This document shows positions 28,018 through 36,749 of a DNA stretch of 64,000 nucleotides, piece by piece. The number at the start of each line of letters is the position of its first letter. Within the stretch, counting starts at the first letter, position 1. The translations under genes were made by a program, and so were the position numbers. The notes under the pieces are model-generated. The model did no database searches. It was given only the letters and a program-made list of their open reading frames with translations, and had not been told where the DNA came from. Origin of the DNA: Flavobacteriaceae bacterium Ga0077528 (GTDB taxonomy: Bacteria; Bacteroidota; Bacteroidia; Flavobacteriales; Flavobacteriaceae); NCBI GenBank assembly GCA_001464475.1, contig LNDX01000001.1, positions 744,001-808,000 on the forward strand, read 5' to 3'.

Positions 28018-28941
28018 TTGATAAATAATAAAGAAAAATATTCACAATTAATTAAAGCCGAATCCAAAAGACTCGGCTTTCTTTCTTGTGGTATTTCTAA
28101 AGCAGAATTCTTAGAAGAAGAAGCTCCAAGATTAGAAAGTTGGTTGAATAAAAACCATCACGGTCAAATGACCTATATGGAAAATCATTTTGACAAAAGA
28201 CTAAATCCAAAACTTTTAGTTGATGATTCCAAAAGTGTTATTTCATTGCTATTAAATTATTTTCCTTCAGAAGAGCAAAATAGTGATAGTTATAAGATTT
28301 CTAAATATGCTTACGGACAAGATTATCATTTTGTAATTAAAGAAAAACTAAAGGAACTATTAAATACAATTCAATCACAAATTGGGGAAGTTTCTGGACG
28401 AGCATTTGTAGATTCTGCTCCTGTTTTAGACAAAGCTTGGGCAGCAAAAAGTGGTCTAGGATGGATAGGAAAAAACAGTAACCTAATTACTCAAAAAGTA
28501 GGTTCCTTTTATTTTATTGCCGAACTAATTATAGATTTAGAATTAGAATATGATTATCCAACAACAGACCATTGCGGAACATGTACTGCTTGTATAGATG
28601 CTTGTCCAACCGATGCCATTGTTGCTCCTTATGTAGTTGACGGAAGTAAATGTATTTCTTATTTCACAATAGAGTTAAAAGACAATTTGCCAATTGAAAT
28701 GAAAGGTAAGTTTGACGATTGGGCTTTTGGTTGCGATGTTTGTCAAGATGTTTGTCCATGGAATCGTTTTTCAAAACCTCATAACGAACCATTGTTTAAT
28801 CCAAATCCTGAACTTTTATCTTTTTCTAAAAAAGATTGGGATGAAATTACAAATGACACCTTCAACAAGGTTTTTAAAAACTCAGCAGTTAAAAGAACAA
28901 AATTTGAAGGTTTTAAGAGGAATATCAATTTCCTAAAGTAG
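28018..28941 (+). CDS. queG: Epoxyqueuosine reductase QueG
   Basis: The 307-residue enzyme catalyses the last step of queuosine formation in tRNA, using cobalamin and two 4Fe-4S clusters. The catalytic Asp is probably in V-D-S-A-P-V-L-D. The clusters bind at [12 protein letters not shown] and [10 protein letters not shown]. The start must be the TTG at 28018, one base after the ruvB stop, because the next in-frame Met (about residue 50) would remove conserved N-terminal residues. The 3' end overlaps the converging lacI-type gene by 17 bases. Confidence 0.93.
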   Translation: MINNKEKYSQLIKAESKRLGFLSCGISKAEFLEEEAPRLESWLNKNHHGQMTYMENHFDKRLNPKLLVDDSKSVISLLLNYFPSEEQNSDSYKISKYAYGQDYHFVIKEKLKELLNTIQSQIGEVSGRAFVDSAPVLDKAWAAKSGLGWIGKNSNLITQKVGSFYFIAELIIDLELEYDYPTTDHCGTCTACIDACPTDAIVAPYVVDGSKCISYFTIELKDNLPIEMKGKFDDWAFGCDVCQDVCPWNRFSKPHNEPLFNPNPELLSFSKKDWDEITNDTFNKVFKNSAVKRTKFEGFKRNINFLK

Positions 28942-29950
28942 ATTCTCTTTCTATAATTGAAGTTTGTAATTCTATGGTCTTAGGTTTGAATTCTAGTAGT
29001 TCTTTTCTCTGATTAATTTCTTCCAACAATAAATTAAAAGAATTTACACCCATTTCATAACTAGGTTGATCTATAGTACTTAACTTCGGAGTTATAACTT
29101 GCGACATAAACCAGTTACTAAATCCAATAACTTTTATCTGATTAGGAACATTTATATTATTTTCATTGAAATAAGCTATAACTCCAACAGCTACCAAATC
29201 TGTTATCACAAAAATACCATCAACATCAGGATGATCTTTAATAATTTGAGCAGCAAATTCTTTTCCCTCGTCAAAAGTTACGTTTTTACAAGTATAAACT
29301 AATTTTGAATCAAAATTTAAATTGTTTTTCTCTATTGCTTTTTTATATCCAAGAAATCGGTCAATTGAATTTTGTGGATTTACTGGTCCGCGAATATGAG
29401 CAATTTTTTTACAACCTTTACTTATTAAGTGTTCTACAGCTTCAAACGCAGCTTTTTGATCATTAATAATTACTTTAGAACAATTGATAAGCTTGGAAAT
29501 TTTATCAAACATTACAAAAGGAATTTCACGTCTTATAATATCTTTTATATGTTCATCATCATTAGATTCATTTGAAAGGGACATTATTATCCCATCAACT
29601 CTTTTGTTTATCAATAAATCTACTTGTTTCTTTTCTAATTCTAAAGATTCATTAGATTGGAGGATAATAACTAAATAACCATTCTTCTCAGCTTCAGCAA
29701 TAATTCCATTAATAACATTAGAAAAAAAGTGATGAACTACTTCTGGAATAATTAAACCTATGGTTCTAGATTCTCTAGTTCTAAGATTTACTGCAAAACT
29801 ATTTGGTGTATATTGTAACGTTTGTGCAAGTTCTAAAACCTTTTTTTTGGTTTTTGCACTTACATCAGGATAGTTTTTTAAAGCTTTTGATACCGTAGTT
29901 ATAGAAATTCCTAAAGTTTCAGCTATTTGTTTTAAAGTTGTCTCTTTCAT
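28925..29950 (-). CDS. LacI-family transcriptional regulator of the adjacent sugar locus
   Basis: The 341-residue protein has a LacI helix-turn-helix at residues about 5-25 ([12 protein letters not shown]), a hinge helix and a periplasmic-binding-protein-like effector domain (about 60-330). It is divergent from the TonB receptor gene, and the intergenic region has two CGAAAACGTTTTCG palindromes, the classic LacI-type operator form. It is therefore very likely the local repressor, responding to sucrose, fructose or a derivative. The effector cannot be read from sequence. Confidence 0.9.
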   Translation of the reverse strand: MKETTLKQIAETLGISITTVSKALKNYPDVSAKTKKKVLELAQTLQYTPNSFAVNLRTRESRTIGLIIPEVVHHFFSNVINGIIAEAEKNGYLVIILQSNESLELEKKQVDLLINKRVDGIIMSLSNESNDDEHIKDIIRREIPFVMFDKISKLINCSKVIINDQKAAFEAVEHLISKGCKKIAHIRGPVNPQNSIDRFLGYKKAIEKNNLNFDSKLVYTCKNVTFDEGKEFAAQIIKDHPDVDGIFVITDLVAVGVIAYFNENNINVPNQIKVIGFSNWFMSQVITPKLSTIDQPSYEMGVNSFNLLLEEINQRKELLEFKPKTIELQTSIIERESTLGN

Positions 29951-29986
29951 TTAACAAATATGATAAAAAAAATCTAAAATAAAAAT

Positions 29987-30000
29987 CGAAAACGTTTTCG
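29987..30000. promoter_or_regulatory. LacI-type operator 1
   Basis: CGAAAACGTTTTCG is a perfect 14-base palindrome with the central CG step typical of LacI/PurR-family sites. It lies 37 bases from the regulator start and 108 bases from the receptor start. Confidence 0.85.
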
Positions 30001-30007
30001 GAGTTTT

Positions 30008-30021
30008 CGAAAACGTTTTCG
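30008..30021. promoter_or_regulatory. LacI-type operator 2
   Basis: This is a second identical CGAAAACGTTTTCG palindrome. Its centre is 21 bases from the centre of operator 1, which is two helical turns, so two repressor dimers would bind on the same DNA face. Both sites sit between the divergent regulator and receptor genes. Confidence 0.85.
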
Positions 30022-30107
30022 ATAATAATTCTCCAATATATTAATAACAAAAAATATAATTTCGGAATTATTATTAACTAAATTTACTAATCAAACAATT
30101 ATTAAAA

Positions 30108-32744
30108 ATGAAAAAAAGTACTTTATTTTTGAAGAACTTACTATTCTTAACAGCATTATTGTTGTTTAATAGTGCTTTCTCACAAAGTAGCTTGAGCGGA
30201 AAAGTAACAGATGACAAAGGAAATGTCGTTTCTGGCGCTAATGTATCTGTTGCAAAAAAGGCTACAACTACTGATGCTGATGGTAATTATGCAATATCAG
30301 GACTTTCTGATGGAGCTACAACTGTTACCGTTTCTTACATTGGTATGAAAACTTCTAAAAAAGAAGTTGTAATTAGCGGAGCTACTACTGCTAATGTTCA
30401 ACTTGAGCAAGAAGCTACTTCACTTGAAGAAGTTGTTGTAACCGGTGTAATCAATCCACGTTCTAAGCTGCAATCAAGTGTTTCTATCAGTTCTGTGTCA
30501 GTGGCACAAATTGAGCAAGGAGCTCCAAGAGCAACAGCAGAATTATTTAGAATGCTTCCTGGTATAAAATCTGAATCAACAGGTGGTGAAGGTAACGCTA
30601 ACATAACTGTTCGTGGAATTCCAATAGCATCTGGTGGAGCAAAATTTTTACAATTGCATGAAGATGGAATGCCAGTAATGCAATTTGGAGATGTTGCTTT
30701 TGGTAATGCAGATATTTTTGTAAGAAATGACCAAACTATCAGTAAAGTTGAAGCTATCCGTGGAGGTTCAGCATCTACTTTGGCAAGTAATTCACCAGCA
30801 GGTATCATCAACTTTATCAGTAAAGATGGTAAAAAAGAAGGTGGTTCGTTAATGCAATCTATTGGTGTTGATTTCGGAAGCAACAGAACAGATTTTGAAT
30901 ATGGTTCACCAATTTCAGAAACATTACGTTTTCACGTAGGTGGATTTTTCCGTCAAGGAGAAGGACCTAGAAATGCAGGTTACACAGCAAATTTAGGAGG
31001 TCAATTCAAAGCTAATATGACTAAAGAATTTGAAAAAGGATATGTACGTCTTTATTTCAAATATTTAAATGATAGATCAATTGGTTACTTACCAATGCCA
31101 GTAAAAGTTTCAGGTACTAATGAAAATCCTAATTGGAGTTCATTATCAAACTTTAATATTTTGCACGATACTCCTCATAGCCCTTACTTTTTAGATAACC
31201 TAACTGTTGGTGCTGATGGAGAAAGAAGAAGAAGTAATTTAGCAGACGGAATGCGTCCTGTAGCAACTTCTTTCGGTGGTGAAATGAAATTTGATTTAGG
31301 TAATGATTGGAAAGTTGAAGAACGTTTCAGACAAAACTATCACAATGGTAGATTTGTTTCTCCATTTCCTGCTGAAGTTGCAACTGCTGCTTCATTTGCA
31401 ACAGGATTCGGAGTTCCAAATTTAACATACGCTAACGGACCATTAGCTGGTCAAAACTTTGCTAGTAATGGATTAGTAATGAGAATTCATACATTTGATA
31501 CTGAAATAAACAATTTCAACAACTTTACAAATGATATGAAATTGACAAAAAAATTCGGAAACTTTGATTTGACTTTAGGATATTACAAAGCATTCCAAAA
31601 TATCAATATGTCATGGTTGTGGAATTCTTACTTACTTGAAGTTAAAGGAGAAAATGCAGCGTTATTAAATGCTGGACCTAACTCGGTAAACGGATTGTAT
31701 GCATATGGTGTTCCAGCTTGGGGTAACTGTTGTACAAGAAATTATGATGCAAATTATGAAGTAACTGCTCCTTATGTTGCAGGTCAATTAAAAGTGAATG
31801 ATAAATTTAATGTAGATATGAGTTTGCGTTTTGATTCAGGAAAAGCAAGAGGATCTTATGCAGGTGCAACTCAAGCACTAAATTTAGATGTTAACAATAA
31901 CGGAACAATTGAAGGTCCAGAAGCAAGTGTTTCTGTAGTTGATAATGCTAACAGAAAACCAATTAACTATGATTATGATTATGTATCTTACTCATTTGGT
32001 GGAAACTATTTATTAACTGATAATCAATCTGTTTTTGCAAGATACAGTCGTGGTGGAAGAGCTAATGCTGATCGTTTATTATTCGGTCCAAATGTATTAA
32101 ATGATGGTTCTGCAGTTCCTGGTTTAAGTGCTGATATGGTTAATCAAGCAGAATTAGGTTTCAAAAGAAAAGGTCAAAATTCATCAATTTATGCAACAGC
32201 TTTCTATGCAAATGTATCTGAACAAAACTGGGACTTTGGAGGTTCTGGTGGAGGAATCAGACAAATTCAAAGAAAATATAATTCTTATGGTTTAGAATTA
32301 GAAGGAAACTATAAAGTTAAAAACTTCTCAATAAATGGAAGTGTAACTTACACAAAAGCTGAAATTGCTGATGATGTAGTAACTCCAGCTTTAAATGGAA
32401 ACAAACCTCGTCGTCAAGCAGATTTTATTTACAACATTGTACCAGCTTTCAAATTTGGTTCAAACAAGCAACATAATTTTGGATTCTCTGTAATAGGAAC
32501 TACAAAATCTTATGCTCAAGATGATAACAAACTAGTTATGCCAGGATATGCTTATGTTAATCCATTTATCAATGTTGAGTTAACTAAAGGACTTTCAGCT
32601 TCTTTAAATGTAAATAACGTATTTGATACAATCGGTATTACAGAAGTAGAAGAAGGAAGTATTACTGAAAATACAGATAACATTGTTAGAGCTAGATCAA
32701 TTAATGGAAGAACAACTTCATTAACAATTGCTTATAGATTCTAA
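30108..32744 (+). CDS. TonB-dependent outer-membrane receptor (predicted sucrose or oligosaccharide importer)
   Basis: The 878-residue protein has a signal peptide ending F-S-Q and a carboxypeptidase-like CNA-B domain (about 28-110, with G-K-V-T-D and G-M-K-T-S-K-K). A TonB-box-like stretch (E-E-V-V-V-T-G), a plug domain and a beta-barrel ending in I-A-Y-R-F complete it. No SusD partner follows, unlike typical sus-type loci. The only cysteines are the adjacent pair Cys541-Cys542 (W-G-N-C-C-T-R) in a probable external loop or the barrel. LacI operators upstream tie it to sugar control. The imported sugar is inferred from the downstream genes. Confidence 0.87.
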   Translation: MKKSTLFLKNLLFLTALLLFNSAFSQSSLSGKVTDDKGNVVSGANVSVAKKATTTDADGNYAISGLSDGATTVTVSYIGMKTSKKEVVISGATTANVQLEQEATSLEEVVVTGVINPRSKLQSSVSISSVSVAQIEQGAPRATAELFRMLPGIKSESTGGEGNANITVRGIPIASGGAKFLQLHEDGMPVMQFGDVAFGNADIFVRNDQTISKVEAIRGGSASTLASNSPAGIINFISKDGKKEGGSLMQSIGVDFGSNRTDFEYGSPISETLRFHVGGFFRQGEGPRNAGYTANLGGQFKANMTKEFEKGYVRLYFKYLNDRSIGYLPMPVKVSGTNENPNWSSLSNFNILHDTPHSPYFLDNLTVGADGERRRSNLADGMRPVATSFGGEMKFDLGNDWKVEERFRQNYHNGRFVSPFPAEVATAASFATGFGVPNLTYANGPLAGQNFASNGLVMRIHTFDTEINNFNNFTNDMKLTKKFGNFDLTLGYYKAFQNINMSWLWNSYLLEVKGENAALLNAGPNSVNGLYAYGVPAWGNCCTRNYDANYEVTAPYVAGQLKVNDKFNVDMSLRFDSGKARGSYAGATQALNLDVNNNGTIEGPEASVSVVDNANRKPINYDYDYVSYSFGGNYLLTDNQSVFARYSRGGRANADRLLFGPNVLNDGSAVPGLSADMVNQAELGFKRKGQNSSIYATAFYANVSEQNWDFGGSGGGIRQIQRKYNSYGLELEGNYKVKNFSINGSVTYTKAEIADDVVTPALNGNKPRRQADFIYNIVPAFKFGSNKQHNFGFSVIGTTKSYAQDDNKLVMPGYAYVNPFINVELTKGLSASLNVNNVFDTIGITEVEEGSITENTDNIVRARSINGRTTSLTIAYRF

Positions 32745-32770
32745 TAAAAAAGTTCATGTTTAATTTTGAT

Positions 32771-32811
32771 AATTCCTATATCAGTCAGAAGCTGATATGG
32801 GAATTATTTTT
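32771..32811 (+). terminator. Hairpin terminator or attenuator between the receptor and the downstream sugar genes
   Basis: AATTCCTATATCAG pairs with CTGATATGGGAATT (14 pairs, one T-G) around a seven-base loop, followed by ATTTTTA. It lies 27 bases after the receptor stop and 32 bases before the next gene. Partial read-through would make more receptor mRNA than enzyme mRNA. Confidence 0.65.
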
Positions 32812-32842
32812 AAAACACTAAACTATTTAAAAACATTAAAAA

Positions 32843-33172
32843 ATGAAAAAATTACTACTTTTACTTTTCTTTTTTACGGCTTTTATTCCTTCACAATTGC
32901 ACGCACAAGAAACATCAAAAAAAGCGATTATCGTATACGGAAGTGATGATTGTCATCATTGTATTGATACAAAAGCTTACCTAAAAAAAAATAATATTGA
33001 ATTCGTTTTTTTTGATATTGACAAAAATGCTGTTGCACTAAAAGAAATGCTCGCCAAATTAAAAAATGCTGGAATAAGTACTTCCAATTTAGGGATTCCA
33101 GTAATTGATAAGCAAGGTGTTATTTTTACAAATAATGGTGTTTTCGAAGAGTTTTTAAAAAAACTAAATTAA
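32843..33172 (+). CDS. Secreted glutaredoxin/thioredoxin-fold protein
   Basis: The 109-residue protein has a signal peptide (K-K-L-L-L-L-L-F-F-F through H-A-Q, cleavage near residue 21), so the mature protein of about 88 residues is periplasmic. The fold is glutaredoxin-like. The active site is C-H-H-C at 37-40, after I-I-V-Y-G-S-D-D, and there is a cis-proline loop G-I-P-V-I near 80. It should be a disulfide reductase or isomerase. It sits inside the sugar locus, three bases before the transporter gene, which is unusual. Its target is unknown. The upstream receptor with its single Cys-Cys pair is the obvious candidate, but that is inference. Confidence 0.8.
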   Translation: MKKLLLLLFFFTAFIPSQLHAQETSKKAIIVYGSDDCHHCIDTKAYLKKNNIEFVFFDIDKNAVALKEMLAKLKNAGISTSNLGIPVIDKQGVIFTNNGVFEEFLKKLN

Positions 33173-33175
33173 AAA

Positions 33176-34486
33176 ATGTCTAACAAACCTTCACTAAGCT
33201 TTTGGCAAATTATAAATATGAATGTTGGATTTTTCGGAATCCAATATAGTTTTGGTTTGCAACAAAGTGCTGTAAATCCTATATACGATTTTCTTGGTGC
33301 AAGTCCAGATGAATTGCCTTTACTTAATCTTGCAGGACCACTTACAGGTTTACTAATTCAACCTATAATTGGTGCTTTAAGTGATAAAACCTGGTTGCCA
33401 AAATTTGGAGGAAGAAGAAAACCTTACTTTTTTATTGGTGCATTGGTTTGCAGTATTGCTTTATTTTTATTTCCATTTAGTAGTTCTTTATGGATGGCCG
33501 CAGGTTTATTATGGATTTTAGATGCAGGAAATAACACTGCAATGGAACCATATCGAGCTTTTATTGCCGACAAACTAGACGAATCGCAACAACCATTGGG
33601 TTTTCAAGCGCAAAGTTTTTTTACTGGTTTTGGACAAACATTAGCGAATGTCTCCTTATTTATTTTTCCTTTAATTTTTATAGGAACAACCGGAAAACTT
33701 CCAACATGGGTTTTTGCTTCGTTTATTTTAGGTGCAGTTTGTTCTGTAGTCTCAGTTTGGTGGAGTTCGCACACTACTAAAGAAATTCCTCCAACCGAGG
33801 AAGAATTACAAAAAATAGAAGCAGAAAAAATTAATCTTCTCACACCATTTATAGATATTTTTTCAGCAGTAAAAGATATGCCAAAAGTAATGTGGCAATT
33901 AGCTTTAGTTTATTTATTTCAATGGTATGCCTTGTTCTGTTATTGGCAAAACTCATCTAAAAGCATTGCGCTTTCAGTGTGGAATACTTCTCCAGAAAAG
34001 GATATGAAATTATATGGTGAAGCTGTAAGTTGGACAGGATTAGTAAACGGTTGGTACAATATTGTTACTTTTTTAGTTGCCTTTTTACTAGTAGGTTTTG
34101 CTAAAAAATATTCTGCAAAATATGTCCATTTCACTTGTTTGATTCTTGCGGCTATAGGATTTTTATTGTTTCCACATATTGAAAATAAATATTTATTATT
34201 TCCTGCAATTACCGGTTTCGGAATTGGTTGGGCAAGTATGATGGGAATTCCTTATTTAATGGTTGTTGCTAACATTCCAAAGGAGCGATATGGAGTTTAT
34301 ATGGGAATTATAAACATGATGATTGTAATTCCAATGTTTATTCAAACGTTGACTTTTGGTTATGTTTTAAAGAATTTTCTAAATAACGACCCAAGACAAG
34401 CTATAACTTTTGCAGGAATTTTATTAGTAATTAGTGCTATTTGCACTCTTTTTATTAAAGTGAAAAACAGTAATCAAAATACTTAA
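33176..34486 (+). CDS. MFS sugar transporter of the SLC45/SUT sucrose-proton symporter type
   Basis: The 436-residue protein has twelve predicted helices. The motif G-L-L-I-Q-P-I-I-G-A-L-S-D-K followed by G-G-R-R-K-P-Y closely matches the loop after helix 2 in plant SUT and animal SLC45 sucrose transporters (Q-P-x-x-G-x-x-S-D and G-R-R-R-P). D-A-G-N-N-T-A-M-E-P-Y-R-A in helix 4 resembles the D-x-x-N-N-T-x-x-x-P-x-R-A motif of the same family. It would move sucrose or a related disaccharide across the inner membrane with protons. It is followed directly by the hydrolase gene. Confidence 0.85.
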   Translation: MSNKPSLSFWQIINMNVGFFGIQYSFGLQQSAVNPIYDFLGASPDELPLLNLAGPLTGLLIQPIIGALSDKTWLPKFGGRRKPYFFIGALVCSIALFLFPFSSSLWMAAGLLWILDAGNNTAMEPYRAFIADKLDESQQPLGFQAQSFFTGFGQTLANVSLFIFPLIFIGTTGKLPTWVFASFILGAVCSVVSVWWSSHTTKEIPPTEEELQKIEAEKINLLTPFIDIFSAVKDMPKVMWQLALVYLFQWYALFCYWQNSSKSIALSVWNTSPEKDMKLYGEAVSWTGLVNGWYNIVTFLVAFLLVGFAKKYSAKYVHFTCLILAAIGFLLFPHIENKYLLFPAITGFGIGWASMMGIPYLMVVANIPKERYGVYMGIINMMIVIPMFIQTLTFGYVLKNFLNNDPRQAITFAGILLVISAICTLFIKVKNSNQNT

Positions 34487-34487
34487 T

Positions 34488-35663
34488 TTGAAAAATATAG
34501 CATACAATAAAGCCATTGAATTATTGCATAAAGTCGCTACTCCAAGTGGTTTCTTAGCAAGTGCTGAAAAAACAACTAATTATCAGAGAGTTTGGGCTCG
34601 TGATGGAGTTATTTGTGGTTTAGCAGCTTTGGCATCTGGCGATGAAATGCTAATTGAAACATTCAAAAAAACATTAGAAACATTAGCAAACAATCAACAT
34701 AGTAACGGAACGATTCCTTCAAATGTATTAATTGATGGTAGTTTTAAAGAAGTAAGTTACGGTGGATTAGCAGGAAGAGTAGATGCAGTTACATGGTTTG
34801 TAATTGGAGTATGTCAATATGCTAAGCAAACCGATAATGCCGAGTTTGTTATAAAATATAAATCTCATATCGAAAAATGTTTGTCATTATTAGAAGCATG
34901 GGAATTTAACAATAAGCATCTAATGTATGTTCCTTTATCAGGGAATTGGGCAGATGAATACATTACAGATGGATATGTATTGTATGATCAATTACTCCGA
35001 ATTTGGGCGCTGAAAAGTTATAATTATTTTCAAAAAGAAGAGGTAATTTCAAATAAAATAGACAAAATTATTGAGCAAGTAGAAATAAACTTTATACCAA
35101 AATCAACTGGAGAAAAATACCATCAAAGAGCTTATGATGAAATGAATTTTCAAGATTTCATGCCGTGTTCTTTTTCTCCTTCTGGTTATAAAACACAATT
35201 TGATGCTTTTGCAAATTCATTAGTTTTATTGCTAAATATTGGCTCAAAAGAATTTCAAAAAAAAATTATTGATTTTTCAAATTCTTTAGCATCTGAAACT
35301 AATTTAGGTTTGATTCCAGCTTTTTGGCCTCCAGTTTTTCCAAATGATGAACATTGGAATTTATTGAAGAACAATTGCAAATATGAATTTAGAAATTATC
35401 CGTATGAATTTCACAACGGCGGAAGTTGGCCAATGGTCAATGGCTTTTTTGGATTAGCATTACTTTCAAAAGATAAAAATGCTGATGCAGAAATTATTTT
35501 AGAGAGAATAAATCATGCAAATGCAATAAGTGAGTTTTCATTTTATGAAAATTTCAATACTACAACTCAAGAGCCAAATGGTGTAGCTTTTTGTGCTTGG
35601 AGCGCAGCAGCTAGTGTTCTAGTTCATCAATCATTATATAATAATTTTAAAATATTTTTTTAA
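34488..35663 (+). CDS. GH100-like intracellular invertase (predicted sucrose hydrolase)
   Basis: The 391-residue enzyme has an (alpha/alpha)6 pattern and no signal peptide. Y-Q-R-V-W-A-R-D-G (Asp39) aligns with the catalytic-acid region of neutral/alkaline invertases (Y-x-x-V-F-x-R-D). A-G-R-V-D-A-V-T-W-F matches G-R-V-A-P-V-D-S-G-L-W-W in spirit, and H-N-G-G-S-W-P at residue 309 is the most family-specific match. It would split sucrose to glucose and fructose in the cytosol. The TTG start at 34488 lies one base after the transporter stop. A debranching-type amylo-alpha-1,6-glucosidase name is the main alternative, but size and motifs favour GH100. Confidence 0.72.
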   Translation: MKNIAYNKAIELLHKVATPSGFLASAEKTTNYQRVWARDGVICGLAALASGDEMLIETFKKTLETLANNQHSNGTIPSNVLIDGSFKEVSYGGLAGRVDAVTWFVIGVCQYAKQTDNAEFVIKYKSHIEKCLSLLEAWEFNNKHLMYVPLSGNWADEYITDGYVLYDQLLRIWALKSYNYFQKEEVISNKIDKIIEQVEINFIPKSTGEKYHQRAYDEMNFQDFMPCSFSPSGYKTQFDAFANSLVLLLNIGSKEFQKKIIDFSNSLASETNLGLIPAFWPPVFPNDEHWNLLKNNCKYEFRNYPYEFHNGGSWPMVNGFFGLALLSKDKNADAEIILERINHANAISEFSFYENFNTTTQEPNGVAFCAWSAAASVLVHQSLYNNFKIFF

Positions 35664-36590
35664 TTGAAATCTATAGATATCATAAGTATAGGCGAAGTTT
35701 TAATCGATTTTATTGGTCATGAGGTGAACACTTCAATCAATAGAACCAAAGATTATCATCGTTTTTTAGGAGGTTCTCCTACAAATGTTGCAGTTAATGC
35801 TTCTCGTTTAGGATTGAATGCAGTATTAGTAGCATCATGCGGACAAGATGGTTTAGGCGATTATGTTGTTAGAAAATTAAAATCGAATAATGTAAATACA
35901 TCACAAATTAGAAAGTCAGAATCGGCTCCAACATCTGTAATTTTTGTTTCGAAATCAACCGAAACACCCGATTTTATTCCTTACAGACAAGCCGATTGCG
36001 AAATTTTTGAAACTCAACTTCCAGATGAGATTATTGCTGATGCTAAAATTTTCCACACAACTTGCTTTGCATTAAGTAAAAATCCTGCAAGACAAACAAT
36101 TTTAAATAGAGCAAAAAAAGCAAAAGAGTTAGGACTAAAATTAAGTATTGATATTAATTTTTCTGAGAGAATTTGGCCAAATAGAGAAGAGGCAAAACAG
36201 GTTTTAAAAGAATATTTAGCAAATGATCCATTAGTTAAATTAAGTGAAGATGATTGTTATCGATTATTTTCAGAAGTAAAAACTGAGGACTATATATTCG
36301 AATATTTTCATAATCTAGGAGCAACAACAATCTGCTTAACTAAAGGGAAAAATGGTGTAGCTGTTTCTGATTTAAACCAAGGTTTGTTTTTTCAAGAAGC
36401 TATTCATATAGATGAAATAAAGGATACAACAGGTGCAGGTGATGCCTTTTGGACCGGTTTTTTATATGCTCAAATAGAAGGTAAAAACCTTAATGAGAGT
36501 ATCACAATAGCACAAAAATTAGCAACCATAAAGCTTCAAAATGTTGGACGATTGCCAGACAATATCAATATAAAAAGCATAATAGAATAA
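35664..36590 (+). CDS. PfkB-family fructokinase
   Basis: This 308-residue ribokinase-like sugar kinase has the N-terminal signature G-G-S-P-T-N-V-A-V-N-A-S-R-L-G near residue 36 and the C-terminal D-T-T-G-A-G-D-A-F-W-T-G-F, whose Asp is the catalytic base. The G-G-S-P-x-N form and the context point to fructokinase, phosphorylating fructose released by the upstream hydrolase. The TTG start follows immediately after the hydrolase stop codon with no gap. It is the last gene of the locus and is followed by a terminator. Confidence 0.85.
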   Translation: MKSIDIISIGEVLIDFIGHEVNTSINRTKDYHRFLGGSPTNVAVNASRLGLNAVLVASCGQDGLGDYVVRKLKSNNVNTSQIRKSESAPTSVIFVSKSTETPDFIPYRQADCEIFETQLPDEIIADAKIFHTTCFALSKNPARQTILNRAKKAKELGLKLSIDINFSERIWPNREEAKQVLKEYLANDPLVKLSEDDCYRLFSEVKTEDYIFEYFHNLGATTICLTKGKNGVAVSDLNQGLFFQEAIHIDEIKDTTGAGDAFWTGFLYAQIEGKNLNESITIAQKLATIKLQNVGRLPDNINIKSIIE

Positions 36591-36618
36591 TAAAGTTAGT
36601 TTGAGTTTTGTTTAATGT

Positions 36619-36648
36619 AAAGCTGTGGTTTTAAATCACAGCTTTTTC
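36619..36648 (+). terminator. Terminator of the sugar locus
   Basis: AAAGCTGTG pairs with CACAGCTTT and ends in a T run, 29 bases after the fructokinase stop. Confidence 0.8.
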
Positions 36649-36693
36649 TATTTGTATTAATTTGAAATTTATTTAAAAGAAAAGCTATAATTG

Positions 36694-36724
36694 TTTCCAT
36701 TTTCCATTCAGACTTTTACCTTTG
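36694..36724 (+). promoter_or_regulatory. Promoter of maeB
   Basis: TTTC (36694-36697, one mismatch to TTTG), a 19-base spacer and TACCTTTG (36717-36724) lie 25 bases before the ATG. Confidence 0.6.
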
Positions 36725-36749
36725 TAGGTCAGAATAAAAAGAAAAGAAA

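Noticed and set aside
29951..30107. Clear promoter for the TonB receptor in the regulator-receptor interval
   Set aside because: The best candidate, TAAATTTA at 30079, misses the final G and has no well-spaced TTTG. I left the promoter unassigned.
30398..30883. 161-codon open frame antisense to the TonB receptor
   Set aside because: It is the mirror of a well-supported coding frame, with no motif and no promoter or start context.
30108..34486. A SusD-type lipoprotein gene partnering the receptor
   Set aside because: I looked for a lipoprotein signal and a SusD-sized frame around the receptor and found only the small glutaredoxin. The pairing is absent here.
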